From assembly GCA_016284975.1 (NCBI GenBank), contig JAEEPV010000154.1, forward strand, positions 1 to 9,885: 9,885 bases of DNA, in the 5' to 3' direction. Position 1 is the stretch's first letter. Every line of letters starts with the position of its first letter. The notes beneath the pieces are model-generated. The model did no database searches. It was not told the DNA's origin and was given only the letters and a program-made list of their open reading frames with translations. Made by a program: the position numbers and the translations under genes. Below are positions 1-5,845 of the stretch, piece after piece. Source of the DNA: Solobacterium sp. Its GTDB lineage: Bacteria > Bacillota_I > Bacilli_A > Erysipelotrichales > Erysipelotrichaceae.

Positions 1-2
1 AA

Positions 3-803
3 GATAACCGGGTCGTTTCCACACTGGTCACGGATTCGGAAGGACAGGGACATGGTGCACTGGCAGGTGTGCTTGCCAATAAGGGAGTTGATCTTCTGAT
101 CTGCGGCGGGATCGGAGAAGGCGCGCGTGAAGCACTGGCGGACGCAGGCATTCAGGTCGTTGCCGGAGCAGAAGGAAAGGCAGATGACGCAGTAGCGGAA
201 TATCTTGCCGGAACTCTGAAAGGATCCGATGAAAACTGCGATCATCACCATGAAGACGGTGAGGGATGCGGTCATCATGAAGATGGCGAAGGATGCTGTT
301 CGGATGACGGTGTCTGCGGAGACAGCTGTGACCAGTCTTCCTGCGGCGGATGCTGTGGAAGGATGAATCCGGTAGAAGGAAAGAATGCCGGTAAGAAATG
401 TACCGTGCATTACCGTGGTACCTTCAATGACGGTACACAGTTTGATTCTTCCTATGACCGCAACGCACCGCTGGAATTCGTCTGTGGTGCAGGTACGATG
501 ATCCGGGGCTTTGATCAGGCGGTTGCAGATATGGAACCGGGTCAGATCGTTGATATTCATCTGATGCCGGAAGAAGCATATGGCATGCCGAACCCCCTGA
601 TGGTCATGGTTGTTCCGTTTACCGAACTTCCGGGTTCGGAAGAACTTAATATCGATGAACGTGTCGTTCTTGGGGATGAGATGGGAAGACAGTTCCCGGT
701 ACGTGTTGTTGCCAAGGATGACCGTACCGTTACACTGGATGCCAACCATGAAATGGCAGGAAAGGAACTGAACTTCCGAATTGAACTGATTTCCGTAGAT
801 TGA
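3..803 (+). CDS. NifX-like domain / Cys-His-rich linker / SlyD-type FKBP prolyl isomerase fusion (5'-truncated)
   Basis: The frame is open from the first bases, so the gene begins upstream of the window; a GTG at 69 is internal, because recognisable domain sequence (GHGALAG) precedes it. 266 residues are visible. Residues about 1-70 match the C-terminal half of the dinitrogenase FeMo-cofactor binding fold (NifX/NafY/NifB C-terminal type), with GVDLLICGGIGEGAREAL. A linker of about 41 residues follows with nine Cys and five His, including two tandem HHEDGEGC units, and looks metal-binding. The rest is an FKBP domain of the SlyD subfamily: GTQFDSSYDRNAPLEF, IRGFDQAV, EEAYG at the flap, then an insert-in-flap region, and the signature NHEMAGKELNF near the C-terminus. 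SlyD proteins are cytoplasmic prolyl isomerases and metallochaperones, so a role in metal handling or metalloprotein maturation is likely but inferred. Domain identities are confident; substrate and metal are unknown. Confidence 0.85.
   Translation, partial: DNRVVSTLVTDSEGQGHGALAGVLANKGVDLLICGGIGEGAREALADAGIQVVAGAEGKADDAVAEYLAGTLKGSDENCDHHHEDGEGCGHHEDGEGCCSDDGVCGDSCDQSSCGGCCGRMNPVEGKNAGKKCTVHYRGTFNDGTQFDSSYDRNAPLEFVCGAGTMIRGFDQAVADMEPGQIVDIHLMPEEAYGMPNPLMVMVVPFTELPGSEELNIDERVVLGDEMGRQFPVRVVAKDDRTVTLDANHEMAGKELNFRIELISVD
246..299 (+). repeat. Two tandem 27-bp units encoding HHEDGEGC(G/C)
   Basis: Positions 246-272 and 273-299 encode HHEDGEGCG and HHEDGEGCC. The units differ mainly at third codon positions, so the duplication is old or kept by selection on the protein. 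They form the start of the metal-ligand-rich linker between the NifX-like and FKBP domains. Confidence 0.8.
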
Positions 804-809
804 TCCGAT

Positions 810-840
810 CCGGCCGGGAAAAAACCTGGCCGGTTTTCTT
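810..840 (+). terminator. Rho-independent terminator of the FKBP-fusion gene
   Basis: The stem CCGGCCGGG (810-818) pairs with CCTGGCCGG (825-833) over nine pairs including one G-U. The loop is six A residues, and a TTTTCTT tail follows from 834. It starts six bases after the stop codon. Confidence 0.9.
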
Positions 841-860
841 TACTCGCTTCCAGAAGATGA

Positions 861-904
861 AAACAATGCCCCTGTCGGGGTTGACCTGACACAGGGCATT
901 GTTT
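861..904 (-). terminator. Terminator hairpin of the STAS/MATE/SdpI operon
   Basis: The arm AAACAATGCCCCTGT (861-875) pairs with ACAGGGCATTGTTT (891-904) apart from one bulged C. Read on the minus strand it lies just after the SdpI-family stop codon and ends in a short TTGTTTTC tail. The A-rich and T-rich ends suggest it could work in both directions between these convergent genes. The T tract is short, so efficiency is uncertain. Confidence 0.75.
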
Positions 905-906
905 GA

Positions 907-1557
907 TTACGATTCTTTTTTTGAAGAAGTCTTCTTATGAAGTCGGTAGGAGTATACCGAAGGAACCACGACGATCAGCAGGAGTACAAATACCAGAAAG
1001 TTGGTGCTTGTGATGCGAAGGAATGCCGTGAGAATCATGACGATTCCGCCTGCGATCCAGAGCGGTCCTGCAAACTGATGCGTCTTTTTCCAGTTCGCTT
1101 CATCTGCCAGAGTCCATGGAATCCGTAAACCGATCGATTGGTTCTGCGGGCATTCCGGCAGATAACAGCCGATGCTTACAAGAAGCAAACCTATGAACAC
1201 ATTCGTGATCAGAGAAAGGTTCATGGAATCGCCAAATACCGCCGAATAGGTCAGTACTGCAATAAACAGGCTGATGATCGGAAAGATCCAGAGTAACAGA
1301 CGAAGGATCTTCATATTGGATTTGGTGTTATCCGATTTCCGGAAAATCAGAAATGCACAGAGAAGATGCAGCGCGGTAATCAGCAACGGAGCACCGAAGA
1401 CAGCTATGGGTTTGCCGGCGTAACGGTCGACTCCACCCTGGGCATTCCAGATGATCGGAATCTGATCCGGAATCCGGTTCCACATCAGGATACCGACAAA
1501 TGCCGGTATAAGACAGATGAGCGTGGTGATGAAGATCAGCCGTTTCTTTTCGTTCAT
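907..1557 (-). CDS. SdpI-family membrane protein (DUF1648 + SdpI domains)
   Basis: 216 residues, predicted six-helix membrane protein with hydrophobic stretches near residues 7-26, 51-72, 84-108, 114-133, 163-181 and 186-204. The DUF1648 motif is visible as IPDQIPIIWNAQGGVDRY after the first helix. The SdpI signature lies between helices 4 and 5: IGLRIPWTL (142-150) followed by W156 and KKTH. In Bacillus subtilis, SdpI gives immunity to the SdpC toxin and helps signal by sequestering the SdpR repressor; most homologues are uncharacterised, and no toxin or SdpR-like gene is visible here. The start is set by AAAGGA eight bases before ATG. That site directly follows the upstream MATE-HATPase stop codon (11-bp gap), so the two genes are probably translationally coupled. 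The tail is Lys/Ser-rich. The family call is strong; the immunity role is not established. Confidence 0.88.
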   Translation of the reverse strand: MNEKKRLIFITTLICLIPAFVGILMWNRIPDQIPIIWNAQGGVDRYAGKPIAVFGAPLLITALHLLCAFLIFRKSDNTKSNMKILRLLLWIFPIISLFIAVLTYSAVFGDSMNLSLITNVFIGLLLVSIGCYLPECPQNQSIGLRIPWTLADEANWKKTHQFAGPLWIAGGIVMILTAFLRITSTNFLVFVLLLIVVVPSVYSYRLHKKTSSKKES

Positions 1558-1568
1558 ACCGATTCCTT

Positions 1569-3353
1569 TCAGATCCGGATCGTCAGAACATTCAGACCAA
1601 GAATATTCTGATAGGAGACATCCCGGGCGATCCTGGAAACCATACGGATGCCGATGTTTTTGGTGATATCTTCCGGATCAAAGAGTTTTGCCCGCTCCAG
1701 CGGATCAAATGGAACACAGTCATCCTTGATGCGCAGGATAATATCATCATTTTTATGAACAACGCGTACATCCACGGAATGTTTTTTATTGTCTTTGGGG
1801 AATCCTGCTTCAATAACGTTGCCGGCCATCTCTTCCAGGAACAGACCGGACAGATAGGAACGGCGTTCATCCACACCGCGCTCCGTACAGAAATCCTGGA
1901 TCCTCTGAGAAATGTTGACGACATCATCCAGACTCTTCAGGGAGATATCCATACGTTCATTTTCCGCAGCACCGAAATCCTTCGGGATCATCAGCAGCTG
2001 ATCCATATTCTTCGGGAATCTCCTGTTGTAAATGATGGAGTAGATCAGCGGATAGACTGCGGTAACGATACCGTTAAGAATTACCGAAGCATAAACACCG
2101 TTCATACCAAAGGCAGGAACCAGAAAAACGGCTGAAACACAGATAACGACTGCACCGTCGAGCGCTGCCTCGGTGTGAACGAGCAGCTGTTTCTTGGTGA
2201 CCTGTCCATAGTTGAGAGCGGTCTGACAGATCAGTCCCAGCGGCATGGCGAACGGAATCACACGGAAACCGGTGAGGGTCATCTGATAGATCAGTTCAGA
2301 GGGATCCCGATAGAAGATATGGGTAAACGGAACTGCACAGAGGATCAGTACAGTTATGACGCCGAATTCCGCCAGCATACACTTGGTAAGCAGGAGCTTC
2401 ACAATATCTTTGAGTGACTGCCGGTCTTCTTCACCAACCGCAACGCTCATCATCATCCGGCCAACTGCAGCCATACCGAGCGGAATCGCCCAGAAAACGG
2501 AAAACAGGCAGTCTGAAGCCTGAAACGAAGAAAGTGCTGCGGATCCGATATAACGAATCATCAGACTGTTCAGTACCTGTCGGCGGACTGCCATATACAG
2601 ACTCACCAGAGCACCAGGGAAACCGATCAAAACAATTTCCCAGATATCGGACAGATGCATGTGAACCAGTTTTAACTTCAGGATGGATTTGCCTTTGAAG
2701 TAATAGATCATCTGATAGATCAGATATACCCAGTATCCGATCGCGGAAGCCAGTGCAAGACCGAATGTCTGCATGCCCAGAACGCCGAGGAACAGCAGGG
2801 TCAGAATCAGGTTGGTGATTACGAATAATATTGTTGCGACGGTGGAACGCTTTCCCTGCATTTCCATGGAAAGGAAAGCCGAGAGCTGGTTTCCTAACAC
2901 CATCGGAAAGATACCGATTGCCATACCGAGCAGATAACGGTTGAATACCGCACGCACCACAGTGTCGGGGCTCATAAAGACAGCCAGATCAAACGTACCG
3001 GTGATCAGCAGAATGGAAGCGATGATCAGTGAAACGACGGTGGCAAGTGTCAGATCAAGACTGAAGATTTCCTGTGTCCGCTCGACCTGATTGGAGCCCA
3101 TGTATTTTCCGCAGAGGATCTGGGACCCACCCATCAGCATCGTGCTCATGGCTGCCGTAAATGACGTTATCGGGGCGTACAGGCCGATGGCGGAAAGGGC
3201 TGTTTCGCCTAACAGGTTCGAGCCGAAAATACTGGAGATGATTCCATTGAGCGAAGGAATCGCTACCAGCAGGATCTGCGCCGGAAGTAAACGAAAAAAT
3301 ACTTTCGAGATAACCTTGTCATTGGCAAGGGTCTGCGTAGCTGTATTGTTCAT
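1569..3353 (-). CDS. MATE-family transporter fused to C-terminal RsbW/SpoIIAB-like HATPase domain
   Basis: 594 residues, about 140 longer than a usual MATE exporter. Residues about 12-445 form a MATE-type multidrug/metabolite antiporter with around twelve helices; typical features are the early NLLGETALSAIGLYAP, GGSQILCGKYMG and the GMNGVYAS motif near helix 11. After a short linker, residues about 470-594 form a GHKL/HATPase domain of the anti-sigma kinase kind: N-box LFLEEMAGNVIEAG (E508, N512), a G1-like box DDCVPFDP (544-551) and a G2-like NIGIRMVSRIA (566-576), ending in GLNVLTIRI. RsbW/SpoIIAB enzymes bind ATP, phosphorylate a STAS partner and hold a sigma factor. A STAS gene lies 15 bp upstream in the same operon, so the fused domain probably acts on it at the membrane (inference). 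The ribosome binding site before ATG 3353 is weak (GGGA), suggesting dependence on upstream translation. The G1 position that is usually Gly is Cys546. Transport substrate unknown. Confidence 0.9.
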   Translation of the reverse strand: MNNTATQTLANDKVISKVFFRLLPAQILLVAIPSLNGIISSIFGSNLLGETALSAIGLYAPITSFTAAMSTMLMGGSQILCGKYMGSNQVERTQEIFSLDLTLATVVSLIIASILLITGTFDLAVFMSPDTVVRAVFNRYLLGMAIGIFPMVLGNQLSAFLSMEMQGKRSTVATILFVITNLILTLLFLGVLGMQTFGLALASAIGYWVYLIYQMIYYFKGKSILKLKLVHMHLSDIWEIVLIGFPGALVSLYMAVRRQVLNSLMIRYIGSAALSSFQASDCLFSVFWAIPLGMAAVGRMMMSVAVGEEDRQSLKDIVKLLLTKCMLAEFGVITVLILCAVPFTHIFYRDPSELIYQMTLTGFRVIPFAMPLGLICQTALNYGQVTKKQLLVHTEAALDGAVVICVSAVFLVPAFGMNGVYASVILNGIVTAVYPLIYSIIYNRRFPKNMDQLLMIPKDFGAAENERMDISLKSLDDVVNISQRIQDFCTERGVDERRSYLSGLFLEEMAGNVIEAGFPKDNKKHSVDVRVVHKNDDIILRIKDDCVPFDPLERAKLFDPEDITKNIGIRMVSRIARDVSYQNILGLNVLTIRI

Positions 3354-3368
3354 TTCAAATCCCGGTTA

Positions 3369-3671
3369 TTATTTCGCTTTAATGTCGATTGCGTCAGAGA
3401 ATCCGGTTACTTCAAAGATTTCCATAATAACCGGGCTGGCATTAATGATGCGCATTTCTCCCTGTTTCAGCATCTTCTTCTGTGTGGAAAGAAGCACACG
3501 CAGACCGGCAGAAGAAATATAGTCCAGTTCATCAAAATCAAATGTCAGATCGGTGATGCCATCCAGCTCTTTCTGAAGAACTGCTTCAAGATCCGGTGAA
3601 GTGACCGTGTCCAGACGCTCTGTCAGTTTGATGGTAAGCGCAGAATCTTTTTTGTCCAGTTTGATTTCCAT
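3369..3671 (-). CDS. STAS-domain anti-sigma factor antagonist-like protein
   Basis: 100 residues, a complete single-domain STAS protein of the SpoIIAA/RsbV type and size. The landmark is LDYISSAGLRVLL (49-61); Ser54 aligns with the serine phosphorylated in RsbV/SpoIIAA, with Ser53 adjacent. The C-terminal helix EIFEVTGFSDAI is also typical. Such proteins bind their kinase/anti-sigma partner when unphosphorylated. It is first in an operon whose next gene carries an RsbW-like kinase domain, so that domain is the obvious partner. The start is supported by AGGAGG (3677-3682) five bases before ATG. No PP2C-type phosphatase or sigma factor gene is visible in the window, so any output is unknown. 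Confidence 0.9.
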   Translation of the reverse strand: MEIKLDKKDSALTIKLTERLDTVTSPDLEAVLQKELDGITDLTFDFDELDYISSAGLRVLLSTQKKMLKQGEMRIINASPVIMEIFEVTGFSDAIDIKAK

Positions 3672-3720
3672 TTTGGCCTCCTTGGTTGTACAAAGGGCAT
3701 AAGCCCCGTGATTGATCTTA

Positions 3721-3760
3721 ACTATATAATTTTATAATCCGTATTCCATTTTGTGAATAA
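3721..3760 (-). promoter_or_regulatory. Candidate promoter of the STAS operon
   Basis: The minus strand is AT-rich here, with overlapping -10-like elements TATAAA (3736-3731) and TATAGT (3726-3721). TTCACA (3757-3752) resembles a -35 but would sit only 15 bases from TATAAA. The region is the only upstream space for the leftward operon. The exact start point cannot be fixed by reading. Confidence 0.4.
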
Positions 3761-3776
3761 ATATCCGAAATCCGCA

Positions 3777-3803
3777 TTCCCGGGTTCATGAACTATTCGG
3801 GAA
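3777..3803. promoter_or_regulatory. Nested inverted repeat, possible operator between divergent genes
   Basis: TTCCCG (3777-3782) is mirrored by CGGGAA (3798-3803). Inside lies the perfect 10-bp palindrome GTTCATGAAC (3784-3793). It sits between the leftward STAS operon and the rightward lipoprotein gene, where a regulator could control both. It may equally be an RNA hairpin if transcribed. No regulator is assigned. Confidence 0.45.
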
Positions 3804-3819
3804 AACAGGGGGTGTAATA

Positions 3820-3839
3820 TTTCCGGAAACGGCTATAAT
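3820..3839 (+). promoter_or_regulatory. Lipoprotein gene promoter: TATAAT -10 preceded by a palindrome
   Basis: A perfect -10 box TATAAT lies at 3834-3839. No good -35 box is found at the expected distance (GGTGTA or GTGTAA near 3811-3817). The spacer instead holds the perfect palindrome TTTCCGGAAA (3820-3829), placed where a bound protein would overlap RNA polymerase. This suggests a regulated promoter, but no binding protein is known. Confidence 0.5.
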
Positions 3840-3841
3840 GG

Positions 3842-3868
3842 GTAATGCCGTTTTTTCGGCAGAATTAC
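3842..3868 (+). promoter_or_regulatory. 5'-end mRNA stem-loop ahead of the lipoprotein ribosome binding site
   Basis: GTAAT (3842-3846) pairs with ATTAC (3864-3868), and GCCG (3847-3850) with CGGC (3857-3860), enclosing six T residues, with an AGA bulge on the right side. Transcription from the TATAAT box would begin near 3846, so at least the inner stem would lie at the extreme 5' end, directly before AGGAGG (3869-3874). It could stabilise the mRNA or affect ribosome access. Confidence 0.45.
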
Positions 3869-3880
3869 AGGAGGTTACTG

Positions 3881-4648
3881 ATGATGAAGAAACTGATTCA
3901 TATACTGAGCGCAGCCCTTCTGGCCGTTTCCATGGCCGGCTGCAGTTCCAACGCCATCTTTTCCGATGAGATAGCGGAAAACGGAGATCTGATCGTTACC
4001 GCAGAGAATGCGGATATCAAATCCGCTGTTGCGACGGAGTATGATATTGCGGAAGGCGATACGGTCACGGTCACTTCGGAAGTGACCAAGGGCGGCATTA
4101 CCGTTAAGATGATCCGGGGCGGTTCGTCCGCCGAAACGCCGGCGGTAAGCTGGGAGTTCACGGAAGCCGGTACAACCGACTATCAGGTCGATCCGGGTTC
4201 CTACCTGGTTTCGTTTGAATCAACACAGAAACACACGACCGGCAAAATCACTTTCCATATCACCCATTCCGAAACAAAGGCTGAGGATGAAGGAGACACA
4301 CAGAATCCGACCATGAACTTTGTCGGCACCTATGCAAAAGACAGATGTTCCATTCTGGTTGAGGCACAGGGTCAGAACAACGCGAAGTTCACGGTTATGT
4401 GGGGATCCAGTGCGGCGGAACATTCCGAATGGACCATGAGCGGAAAGCTGGATACCGAAACGCTGACCGTTGATTACACAGACTGTGTAAAGAAGGATGT
4501 TGTATTCAAGGAAGATGGTACCATCGATACCGAGACTGTAATCTATGAGAACGGTACCGGCACCTTCAAGTTTGACGGTTCAACACTGACCTGGACCGAC
4601 AACAACGAGAACGCTGCCGACGGCATGGTCTTCGAATACGCAAATTAA
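3881..4648 (+). CDS. Two-domain secreted lipoprotein of unknown function
   Basis: 255 residues from ATG 3881, chosen because AGGAGG (3869-3874) lies six bases upstream; the adjacent ATG at 3884 is also possible, and longer in-frame starts precede the ribosome binding site. The N-terminus MMKKLIHILSAALLAVSMAGC is a lipoprotein signal peptide with lipobox MAGC, so Cys21 should be lipidated and the protein anchored outside the membrane; Met at the -3 position is slightly atypical. Residues about 24-130 look like an all-beta domain containing VDPGSYLVSFES. After an acidic linker, residues 145-255 form a second beta-rich domain starting NFVGTYAKDRCSILVEA, with WTMSGKLDTETLTVDY and ending DGMVFEY. 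It resembles small beta-barrel lipoprotein domains of gut Bacillota, but I know no function. It is divergent from the STAS operon. No intrinsic terminator is seen after the stop codon, so read-through into the L10 leader is possible. Confidence 0.8.
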   Translation: MMKKLIHILSAALLAVSMAGCSSNAIFSDEIAENGDLIVTAENADIKSAVATEYDIAEGDTVTVTSEVTKGGITVKMIRGGSSAETPAVSWEFTEAGTTDYQVDPGSYLVSFESTQKHTTGKITFHITHSETKAEDEGDTQNPTMNFVGTYAKDRCSILVEAQGQNNAKFTVMWGSSAAEHSEWTMSGKLDTETLTVDYTDCVKKDVVFKEDGTIDTETVIYENGTGTFKFDGSTLTWTDNNENAADGMVFEYAN

Positions 4649-4656
4649 AAAAAGAA

Positions 4657-4685
4657 TTGACATTGAATTCTGCCAGCGGTAATAT
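4657..4685 (+). promoter_or_regulatory. Strong promoter of the rplJ-rplL operon
   Basis: TTGACA (4657-4662) is a perfect -35 box. After a 17-base spacer comes TAATAT (4680-4685), a five-of-six -10 box. The start point should be near 4692, just ahead of the L10-binding leader. The -35 begins nine bases after the lipoprotein stop codon. Confidence 0.85.
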
Positions 4686-4691
4686 ATTGTA

Positions 4692-4806
4692 CGTTATCGA
4701 TTACCATAGACAGTAACGGCGTAAAGCTTAATCATGTTACCGAGGTAGAAAGTTTCATGTCTTTTAAGAACTTTTGAGCCCTTGCTGTCTGCGAGGGCTT
4801 TTATAT
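4692..4806 (+). promoter_or_regulatory. Ribosomal protein L10 leader RNA with attenuator
   Basis: The leader contains the conserved L10-leader core: TACC (4702-4705) pairs with GGTA (4744-4747), GTAAC (4713-4717) pairs with GTTAC (4736-4740), and the ATAGACA / CGA internal loop separates them, consistent with a kink-turn that binds L10-L12. In this known RNA family, excess L10 complex binds its own leader and lowers expression. Downstream, AGCCCTTGC (4777-4785) pairs with GCGAGGGCT (4791-4799) and is followed by a T-rich tail, forming a terminator-like hairpin before rplJ. Control by premature termination is therefore likely. An alternative antiterminator pairing was not resolved by eye. Confidence 0.85.
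4777..4805 (+). terminator. Attenuator hairpin within the L10 leader
   Basis: A nine-pair stem (4777-4785 with 4791-4799, one G-U pair) with loop TGTCT is followed by TTTATAT. It lies about 40 bases before the rplJ start codon and inside the leader, so it should act as a conditional terminator. Confidence 0.75.
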
Positions 4807-4844
4807 ATCAGGTAGGCGATAACAGGAAAGGTGAAGGTGAAGGA

Positions 4845-5432
4845 ATGAATCAGGCGGTATTAGAAAGTAAAAAGAACGTTGTCACTGAGATTTCTGACAA
4901 GTTCAAAAATTCCGGCTCGACTGTTGTCGCAGAGTACCGTGGTCTGACCGTTGCCGAAGTTACCGAACTCCGCAGAAAGCTGCGTGAAGAGGGTGTTGAG
5001 ATGAAGATCTACAAGAACACACTCGCTTCCCTTGCGGCAGATGCTGCAGATTTGGGTGATCTCAAAGACGTTCTGACCGGTCCGAATGCGCTCGTGTTTG
5101 GCAAGGATGAAACCGCAGCGAGCCGTGTTCTCGCACAGTTCGCGAAAAAGCACAAGGCACTGGTTCTCAAAGGCGGAATCGTCGAGGGAAAGGTTGTTGA
5201 CATCGCAACCATCAAGGAACTCTCTACACTTCCGAACCGTGAGGGCATGCTGTCAATGCTGCTTTCAGTATTACAGGCACCTGTCGCTCAGTTCGCACGC
5301 GCTGTAAACGCAGTCGCAGAGGCGAAACCGGCAGACGGTGCACCTGCAGAGGCTGCTGCCCCTGCAGAAGAGGCGAAGCCTGCAGAGGCTCCGGCTGAAG
5401 AAACAAAACCCGCTGAAGAGGCGGCTGCCTAA
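4845..5432 (+). CDS. rplJ: 50S ribosomal protein L10
   Basis: 195 residues. L10 sits at the base of the ribosomal stalk, binds 23S rRNA and carries L7/L12 dimers on its C-terminal helix. Family landmarks are the N-terminal [34 protein letters not shown] (27-46), [12 protein letters not shown] and [11 protein letters not shown]. The L12-binding helix spans about 133-158 ([21 protein letters not shown]). From about 160 a 35-residue tail of Ala/Pro/Glu/Lys repeats ([17 protein letters not shown]) extends beyond the usual end near 165-170. ATG 4845 is chosen because an AAGGTGA-type site precedes it and the L10 homology starts there; in-frame codons further upstream lie in the leader hairpin. It is the first gene of the leader-controlled operon, two bases plus a ribosome binding site from rplL. 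Confidence 0.96.
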   Translation: MNQAVLESKKNVVTEISDKFKNSGSTVVAEYRGLTVAEVTELRRKLREEGVEMKIYKNTLASLAADAADLGDLKDVLTGPNALVFGKDETAASRVLAQFAKKHKALVLKGGIVEGKVVDIATIKELSTLPNREGMLSMLLSVLQAPVAQFARAVNAVAEAKPADGAPAEAAAPAEEAKPAEAPAEETKPAEEAAA

Positions 5433-5446
5433 GGAGGAAAAATAAA

Positions 5447-5818
5447 ATGGCAAAGTTAACTAAGGATGAAATTCTTGCTTATCTCGATGAAGCTACTATT
5501 CTTGAGCTCAAGGAACGCGTAAAGGCAGTTGAAGAGAAGTACGGCGTAAGCGCTGCTGCTCCGGTTGCTGTTGCAGCTGCTCCGGCGGAAGCTGCTCAGG
5601 AAGAGGCTAAGAACGTTACTGTCGTTCTGACCAGCGTTGGTGATGCCAAGGTCGGCGTTATCAAGGTTGTTCGTACTATCACTGGTCTTGGCCTTGTTGA
5701 GGCTAAGAAGCTTGTTGATGCTCTGCCTGCAGAGATCAAGAAGGATGTACCGGCTGAAGAAGCTGACAACATTAAGAAGCAGCTTGTTGACGCAGGTGCA
5801 ACTGTTGAGTACAAATAA
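5447..5818 (+). CDS. rplL: 50S ribosomal protein L7/L12
   Basis: 123 residues, normal family length. L7/L12 dimers form the flexible stalk that recruits translation GTPases. The N-terminal dimerisation domain is [20 protein letters not shown], followed by [18 protein letters not shown], an Ala-rich hinge and the C-terminal factor-binding domain with [20 protein letters not shown] (82 onward) and the end [15 protein letters not shown] (5432-5437) overlaps the rplJ stop codon and lies nine bases before ATG, giving strong translation suited to the excess of L12 over L10. Codons favour GCT and GTT, as expected of a highly expressed gene. Confidence 0.97.
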   Translation: MAKLTKDEILAYLDEATILELKERVKAVEEKYGVSAAAPVAVAAAPAEAAQEEAKNVTVVLTSVGDAKVGVIKVVRTITGLGLVEAKKLVDALPAEIKKDVPAEEADNIKKQLVDAGATVEYK

Positions 5819-5845
5819 TCGCCTGCTAAACAATTCACTTGAACA

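Noticed and set aside
69..803. GTG at 69 as the true start of the FKBP-fusion gene
   Set aside because: The upstream in-frame codons encode conserved NifX-type sequence ending GHGALAG, so the gene starts before the window.
1755..2698. Several plus-strand open frames of 80-126 codons across the MATE-HATPase gene
   Set aside because: They are opposite a conserved coding sequence, encode no recognisable domains and overlap several different protein regions of the real gene.
3845..3880. An upstream start for the lipoprotein at ATG 3845
   Set aside because: It lies ahead of the AGGAGG site, near the predicted transcript start and inside a hairpin, and would spoil the compact signal peptide that begins at 3881.
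4654..4670. GAATT/AATTC stem as a terminator for the lipoprotein gene
   Set aside because: Only five weak A-T-rich pairs and no T tract; the bases are better explained as the -35 region of the rplJ promoter.
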